A stretch of DNA of 21,637 nt. It comes from an uncultured Lysobacterales bacterium (GTDB taxonomy: Bacteria; Pseudomonadota; Gammaproteobacteria; Xanthomonadales; SZUA-36). The stretch lies in NCBI GenBank assembly GCA_937995275.1, contig CALKKN010000037.1, forward strand, positions 1-21,637. Reading direction: 5' to 3'. Shown here piece after piece: positions 17,760 to 21,637 of the stretch (the stretch's first letter is position 1; each line of letters opens with the position of its first letter). Below the pieces are notes generated by a model. It ran no database searches. It saw only the letters and a list, made by a program, of their open reading frames with translations, and was not told where the DNA came from. Both the position numbers and the translations under genes were made by a program.

Positions 17760-18416
17760 CTAGTCCAGCAGCGCCTCCTGTGGCGCGTCCGCGTCGGCGG
17801 CCGGCTGTTCCAGCGGATCGATCAGCTTGATCCGCTTGCCGCCGAAGAACACTTCCTTGAATTCCCGGCGGCTCACCGAGACGTAACGGTCGTTGCCGCC
17901 GATCTCGACCTGCGAACCCTCGCGCACCGCGTAGCCCGCCTCGTCGACCCGCACGACCATGGTGGCCTTGCGCCCTGTGTGACAGATCGTCTTCAGTTCC
18001 TCGAGCTGGTCGGCCCAGGCCAGCAGGTAGCGGCTGCCCTCGAACAGCTCGCCCTGAAAATCCGTGCGCAGGCCGAAACACAGCACCGGTATATTCAGCC
18101 GGTCGACCACTTCGGTGAGCTGATAGACCTGGTCGCGGGTCAGGAACTGGGCCTCGTCGACCAGCACGCAGTGAACGTTGCGGTCCGCCAGCCGCGTACG
18201 CACGTCGTCGAACAGGTTGTCATTCGGCGTGAATCCGACCGCGGGCGACTCGAGCCCGATCCGGGAGCGGATGACGCCGGCCGAGTACCGGTCGTCCAGG
18301 CGCGGCTTGAACAGCAGGGGATGCATGCCGCGCTCGCGATAATTGTGGGCCGACTGCAGCAGGACCGTGGTCTTGCCCGCATTCATGGCCGAGTAGTAGA
18401 AGTACAGTTTAGCCAT
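17760..18416 (-). CDS. tdk: Thymidine kinase (type II), zinc site largely lost
   Basis: Tdk phosphorylates thymidine (and deoxyuridine) with ATP for salvage into dTTP. The 218-residue protein aligns without gaps to E. coli Tdk over the core. Walker [10 protein letters not shown] is at 9-17, the catalytic Glu88 is in [20 protein letters not shown] is near 115-125 and [14 protein letters not shown] near 173-186. From memory, the E. coli enzyme binds structural zinc with Cys145, Cys147, Cys182 and His185. Here the matching residues are Cys145, Thr147, Ser182 and Glu185. The ATG overlaps the stop of the upstream Mur-ligase gene by eight bases. An acidic, Ala/Pro-rich C-terminal tail is extra. Confidence 0.94.
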   Translation of the reverse strand: MAKLYFYYSAMNAGKTTVLLQSAHNYRERGMHPLLFKPRLDDRYSAGVIRSRIGLESPAVGFTPNDNLFDDVRTRLADRNVHCVLVDEAQFLTRDQVYQLTEVVDRLNIPVLCFGLRTDFQGELFEGSRYLLAWADQLEELKTICHTGRKATMVVRVDEAGYAVREGSQVEIGGNDRYVSVSRREFKEVFFGGKRIKLIDPLEQPAADADAPQEALLD

Positions 18417-20133
18417 CCGCTGACCGGTCGCCGATGAATTCGTGCACCAGCGCCAACGCTTCCTGGCGCTGCGTCAGCGCCAGCAACACCAGCAGGTCCC
18501 CGCCGCGCGCCTGGTCGAGCGCGTACCGGGTGGCCGCCCGCGGCTCGGCAAAGATTTCGATCTGCTCCTCCCTGAGGCCGCAGATCAACGCATTCTGGCG
18601 GATCAGTTGGGGGACGGCGAAGGCCTCCCGTCCGCGCTCGTAACCGGGCAACTCCGACACCAGCAGACGGTCCGGACGCATGCCGCAGGCTGCCCGCACC
18701 AGTGCGGCGATATCGTCGTCCAAGCGGTCGCCGGCCTGGCCCATGAGCAGCACGACCCGTTCGGCCGGCATCTGGCGGACGGCTTCGGCAAGAGCGCGCA
18801 TGCCGTGCTCGTTGTGCGCAAAATCCACCACGATGCGCACGGTCCCATCCGCCGTATCGTGCTCGAACCAGTTGCCGCGGCCGGGATTATCGCGGTCGTC
18901 GCCGCGGAATGCCGCCAGGCCATCCCTGATCGCCGCATCCCTGATACCCAGCGCCAGCGCAATGCACATCGCGGCCAGCGCGTTGGACAGGTTGTGCCGC
19001 ACGATGCCGCCCAGTGCCGCCGGGATCTGCCGGACCGCGACAACCGGGCGCTGCTCGCCGCCGGCGGCGGCAACCAGGTTGTCGTCCTGAAGGAAACAGG
19101 CGTTGCCCCCGTCGGCCAGCACGCTGCGGATCTTCGGGTGCTCCGCATCCAGGCTGAACCAAGTCGTGCGCTGCTGCAATTTTTTTCCATGGGCCAACAC
19201 GCCGTCGTCATCGGCGTTGAGGACCAGCGTGTCATCCGCGGTCAGGGCCCGGGCAACGATGAACTTCGCCGGAATGAGCTCTGCGACCGTGTTGATGCCG
19301 TATTCCCCGAGATGGTCCGCCGCGACGTTGGTCACGGCGGCAACATCGGCCCGCTCCACGCCCAGCCCGCGCCGCAACAGACCGCCGCGGGCGACTTCCA
19401 ACACGGCCATCTCCACGTCGGGCTGACGCAGCAGCAGGCGAGCGCCACCCGTGCCGGAGTAGTCCCCGGTGTCGATGATGCGATCGCCCACCCGGATAAA
19501 ATCGGTCGACGTCAGGCCGGCACTGAATCCGGCGGCCTGCATGATGGCGGCGGTCATTCGCACTGTGGTCGACTTGCCGTTGGTCCCGGTGACCAGGGCG
19601 AGGGGTACCGAGCCGACCGACGACCAGTCGACGCCATCCGCCGCCGGCAGCGAATCGGGGGTCCAGGTCAGGGTCGTCCGGCCATAGCCAACCGACACCT
19701 CGTCGTCGTCCCACAGGAACGGCACGCCATGTGCGCGGGCCGCCGACTGGAGTTCCAGCAACCGCGGATTGCGTTCCTCGTCGAACAGCCGCGTCAGGCG
19801 CGGCACTTCCTCCGCCGGGTCCGGCGCGTCGCCCTGCCCGAGGGTATGCAGCGCACCGCGCCAGGCCACCTCGTTCAGCTCGCACATCGAATAGAGCACG
19901 TCGATGGGCGCGCTGATCAGGAGGCTGGCGCCGCCGTCGAACAGCCGGAAGCAGGTCTGCTCCTCCGCGTAGCCCACCGCCTCGAGCCATTCCCTGGCGG
20001 CCCGCTCCCAAGCGCCGACCACGGGCTCCGGGGAACCCTCGATCGCCACGTCCAGGATGGCGCTGGGATGGTCCCAATGTAAATTGGCGCCGGTAAGCCG
20101 GCGGCTGTCCTTGAGTTCCAGCTTCATTGCCAT
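18409..20133 (-). CDS. Mur-ligase family protein, CphA paralogue without an ATP-grasp domain
   Basis: This 574-residue protein has a Mur ligase domain from about residue 178 to the end. Its P-loop GTNGKST is at 183-189 (bases 19587-19567), followed by [25 protein letters not shown], and a DFAHNEHG segment. These match the Mur half of CphA just upstream more closely than MurC-F. The first 160 residues start [15 protein letters not shown] and include [19 protein letters not shown]. They recall the CphA N-terminal domain and the linker before its ATP-grasp domain. So the layout looks like CphA with the ATP-grasp part missing. It could add or ligate an amino acid in cyanophycin-related metabolism, but its substrate is unknown. 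The ATG at 20133 has AGGA upstream and lies 18 bases after cphA. Confidence 0.85.
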   Translation of the reverse strand: MAMKLELKDSRRLTGANLHWDHPSAILDVAIEGSPEPVVGAWERAAREWLEAVGYAEEQTCFRLFDGGASLLISAPIDVLYSMCELNEVAWRGALHTLGQGDAPDPAEEVPRLTRLFDEERNPRLLELQSAARAHGVPFLWDDDEVSVGYGRTTLTWTPDSLPAADGVDWSSVGSVPLALVTGTNGKSTTVRMTAAIMQAAGFSAGLTSTDFIRVGDRIIDTGDYSGTGGARLLLRQPDVEMAVLEVARGGLLRRGLGVERADVAAVTNVAADHLGEYGINTVAELIPAKFIVARALTADDTLVLNADDDGVLAHGKKLQQRTTWFSLDAEHPKIRSVLADGGNACFLQDDNLVAAAGGEQRPVVAVRQIPAALGGIVRHNLSNALAAMCIALALGIRDAAIRDGLAAFRGDDRDNPGRGNWFEHDTADGTVRIVVDFAHNEHGMRALAEAVRQMPAERVVLLMGQAGDRLDDDIAALVRAACGMRPDRLLVSELPGYERGREAFAVPQLIRQNALICGLREEQIEIFAEPRAATRYALDQARGGDLLVLLALTQRQEALALVHEFIGDRSADG

Positions 20134-20151
20134 GCCGTCTTCCTGCGAAGG

Positions 20152-21637
20152 CTAGTCCGACTCTTCGTCGACCCGGGCGATGCGCACGCCGCGCTCGTCA
20201 CGGACCAGCTCCGCCTCCGGACCCAGTGTAAACGCTTCGGGGTCGGGTTCGACGAAACTCTGCACTGTCTTCTCGGCGCCTTCGTAACCGGCGACGCCTT
20301 CGTCGACCTGGTGGCCCGCAACCTGCTTCCAGCAGCGCTCGATGTTGTCGCCGAAAATCACCACCAGGTCCCCCTCCCGGGCCATGGCCAGAGACGCTTC
20401 CACGGCCTGGACCTCACTGGGGATCACCTCGATGCGCGTGTCATCGACGCCCGATTCGCGAAGCTGTGCGCGCAGCATCTGCGGCACCTCGTCCTCGCCG
20501 CGGCCGCGCCGGCGGTCATCCGCCTTGCAGATATAGTAATCGTAGAATCCGGCCGCATTTTCGGCAATGGCCAGGATGTCCCCGTCGCGGCGATCGCCCG
20601 GGGCCGACAGGACACAGATGCGCCGCCCGCGAACTTCAATACGGCTGACGAGCTGGCTGATGCTGGCGATGGCGGCGGCATTGTGGCCGTAGTCCAGAAT
20701 GACCCGGAACGGGTGTTCGTCGAACACGTTCATGCGTCCGGGCGCCTGGAATATTGAGGCGTCGAAGGTGCGCAGGCCGTGCCGGATGTCGTCCAGGGAC
20801 TTGCCCATACTGAAGGCCAGGGCCGCGGCGAACATCGCGTTCTGCACGTTGTGGGTCGCCTTCCCCTCCATCGTTGCCGGAATCAGGTGCGTCCACAGCA
20901 ACTGGAAATGCGTGCCGTTGTCGTACAGCGTGATCATGTCGCCGTTGATGCCCTGCTCCAGCACCATGGCGCGCCCGCCGGCCCGGATGTGCTCCTTGAC
21001 CAGGGCGTGGGCCGGGTTCATCGTCACGTAGCAGACGTGCTGCGCCTGGGTGTAATCGGCCATGCGCAGACAGGATTCGTCGTCGGCATTCAGTATCGCG
21101 GTGTCCCGCGCCACCTCGATCGGGATGCGCTTGACCTCGGCCAGCTGTTCGATGGTCTCGATGCCCTGCAGGCCGAGATGGTCGGAAGCGACGTTGAGGC
21201 ACGCGGACACGTCGCATCGCCGATAGCCGAGCCCGGCGCGCAGCAGGCCGCCCCGCGCCGTCTCGAGCACCGCCATGTCCACGGTCGGATCGCGCAGCAC
21301 AATATGCGCCGAAAGCGGCCCGGTCATGTCGCCCTTGACGGTCAGCCGTCCGTCAATGTACACACCGTCGGTCGAGGTCATGCCCACCGAGTGGCCGGCC
21401 GTTTTCAGGATGTGCGAAAGCATTCGCGAAGTCGTGGTCTTGCCGTTGGTGCCGGTGATACTGGCCACGGGGATGCGGGTCGGGCTGCCGGGCGGAAACA
21501 GCATGTCCATGACCTTGCCGGCCACGTCCCGCGGCTCGCCCTCCGAGGGCGCCACGTGCATCCGGAACCCGGGAGCGGCGTTGACCTCCACGATGGCGCC
21601 GCCCACTTCCTTGTAGGACTTGGTGATGTCCGAGGTC
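20152..21637 (-). CDS. cphA: Cyanophycin synthetase, C-terminal 494 residues (5' end outside window)
   Basis: CphA polymerises aspartate and arginine, with ATP, into cyanophycin (multi-L-arginyl-poly-L-aspartate), a nitrogen and carbon store. The ATP-grasp domain adds Asp to the backbone and the Mur-like domain adds Arg to its side chain. The visible part opens at the end of the ATP-grasp domain (GGAIVEVNAAPGFRMHVAPS). It continues with the Mur domain: GTNGKTTT at 21453-21430, TSTDGVYIDG, LETARGGLLRAGLGY, ASDHLGLQGIETIEQLA, and DYGHNAAA. The frame stays open to the right edge, so the apparent ATG at 21606 is internal. It leads the operon with the second Mur ligase, tdk and a small peptide. 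Cyanophycinase (cphB) is not in the window. Confidence 0.93.
   Translation of the reverse strand, partial: TSDITKSYKEVGGAIVEVNAAPGFRMHVAPSEGEPRDVAGKVMDMLFPPGSPTRIPVASITGTNGKTTTSRMLSHILKTAGHSVGMTSTDGVYIDGRLTVKGDMTGPLSAHIVLRDPTVDMAVLETARGGLLRAGLGYRRCDVSACLNVASDHLGLQGIETIEQLAEVKRIPIEVARDTAILNADDESCLRMADYTQAQHVCYVTMNPAHALVKEHIRAGGRAMVLEQGINGDMITLYDNGTHFQLLWTHLIPATMEGKATHNVQNAMFAAALAFSMGKSLDDIRHGLRTFDASIFQAPGRMNVFDEHPFRVILDYGHNAAAIASISQLVSRIEVRGRRICVLSAPGDRRDGDILAIAENAAGFYDYYICKADDRRRGRGEDEVPQMLRAQLRESGVDDTRIEVIPSEVQAVEASLAMAREGDLVVIFGDNIERCWKQVAGHQVDEGVAGYEGAEKTVQSFVEPDPEAFTLGPEAELVRDERGVRIARVDEESD

Noticed and set aside
18442..20082. Plus-strand open frame of 546 codons opposite the Mur-ligase gene
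   Set aside because: Low-complexity Arg/Gln/His composition and exact opposition to a gene with clear Mur motifs mark it as a shadow. The same holds for the frames at 14110-15558, 4827-5975 and 11607-13313.
20152..21606. A short CphA-like protein starting at the ATG at 21606
   Set aside because: The frame stays open to the edge and the upstream codons (TSDITKSYKEV) match the end of the CphA ATP-grasp domain, so this is an internal methionine of a gene cut by the window.

Overview
The window is about 21.6 kb of densely coding, GC-rich DNA that reads as a conserved chromosomal region of a gammaproteobacterium. The order coaBC-dut-algC, divergent from radC, rpmB, rpmG and mutM, matches Pseudomonas and relatives. 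A plant-type glutamate-cysteine ligase and cyanophycin genes point toward a Xanthomonadales- or Chromatiales-like lineage. That placement is inferred from gene content and cannot be fixed here. I see no rRNA, tRNA, CRISPR array, insertion sequence or prophage, and no gene-free stretch longer than about 190 bases.

Positions 1-9195 lie on the minus strand. Transcribed from right to left, this is a complete oligopeptide ABC importer: two different substrate-binding proteins (oppA1, oppA2), then oppB, oppC, oppD and oppF. Every junction between these six genes overlaps by 1-4 bases. A lipoprotein of unknown function follows, then rsmG and the start of parA, which runs off the left edge. rsmG-parA usually sits behind mnmG near the replication origin; here mnmG is absent.

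Positions 9320-11127 hold gshA (plus strand, glutathione synthesis), converging on a secreted DUF3617-type protein (minus strand). Positions 11202-15321 (minus strand) form coaBC-dut-algC. CoaBC makes 4'-phosphopantetheine for coenzyme A, Dut clears dUTP, and AlgC is a phosphomannomutase/phosphoglucomutase with a large membrane-anchored N-terminal extension. Positions 15504-17558 (plus strand) hold radC, then rpmB-rpmG with a clear sigma-70-type promoter and a strong intrinsic terminator, then mutM. mutM begins only 14 bases after the terminator T-run and has no visible ribosome binding site.

Positions 17555-21637 (minus strand) look like one transcription unit: cphA (cyanophycin synthetase, N-terminal part outside the window), a second Mur-ligase protein, tdk and a 66-residue membrane peptide. 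The second Mur-ligase protein resembles CphA with its ATP-grasp domain removed. The thymidine kinase has lost most of the zinc ligands known from the E. coli enzyme. These two proteins, and their joint placement behind cphA, are the most unusual content of the window.
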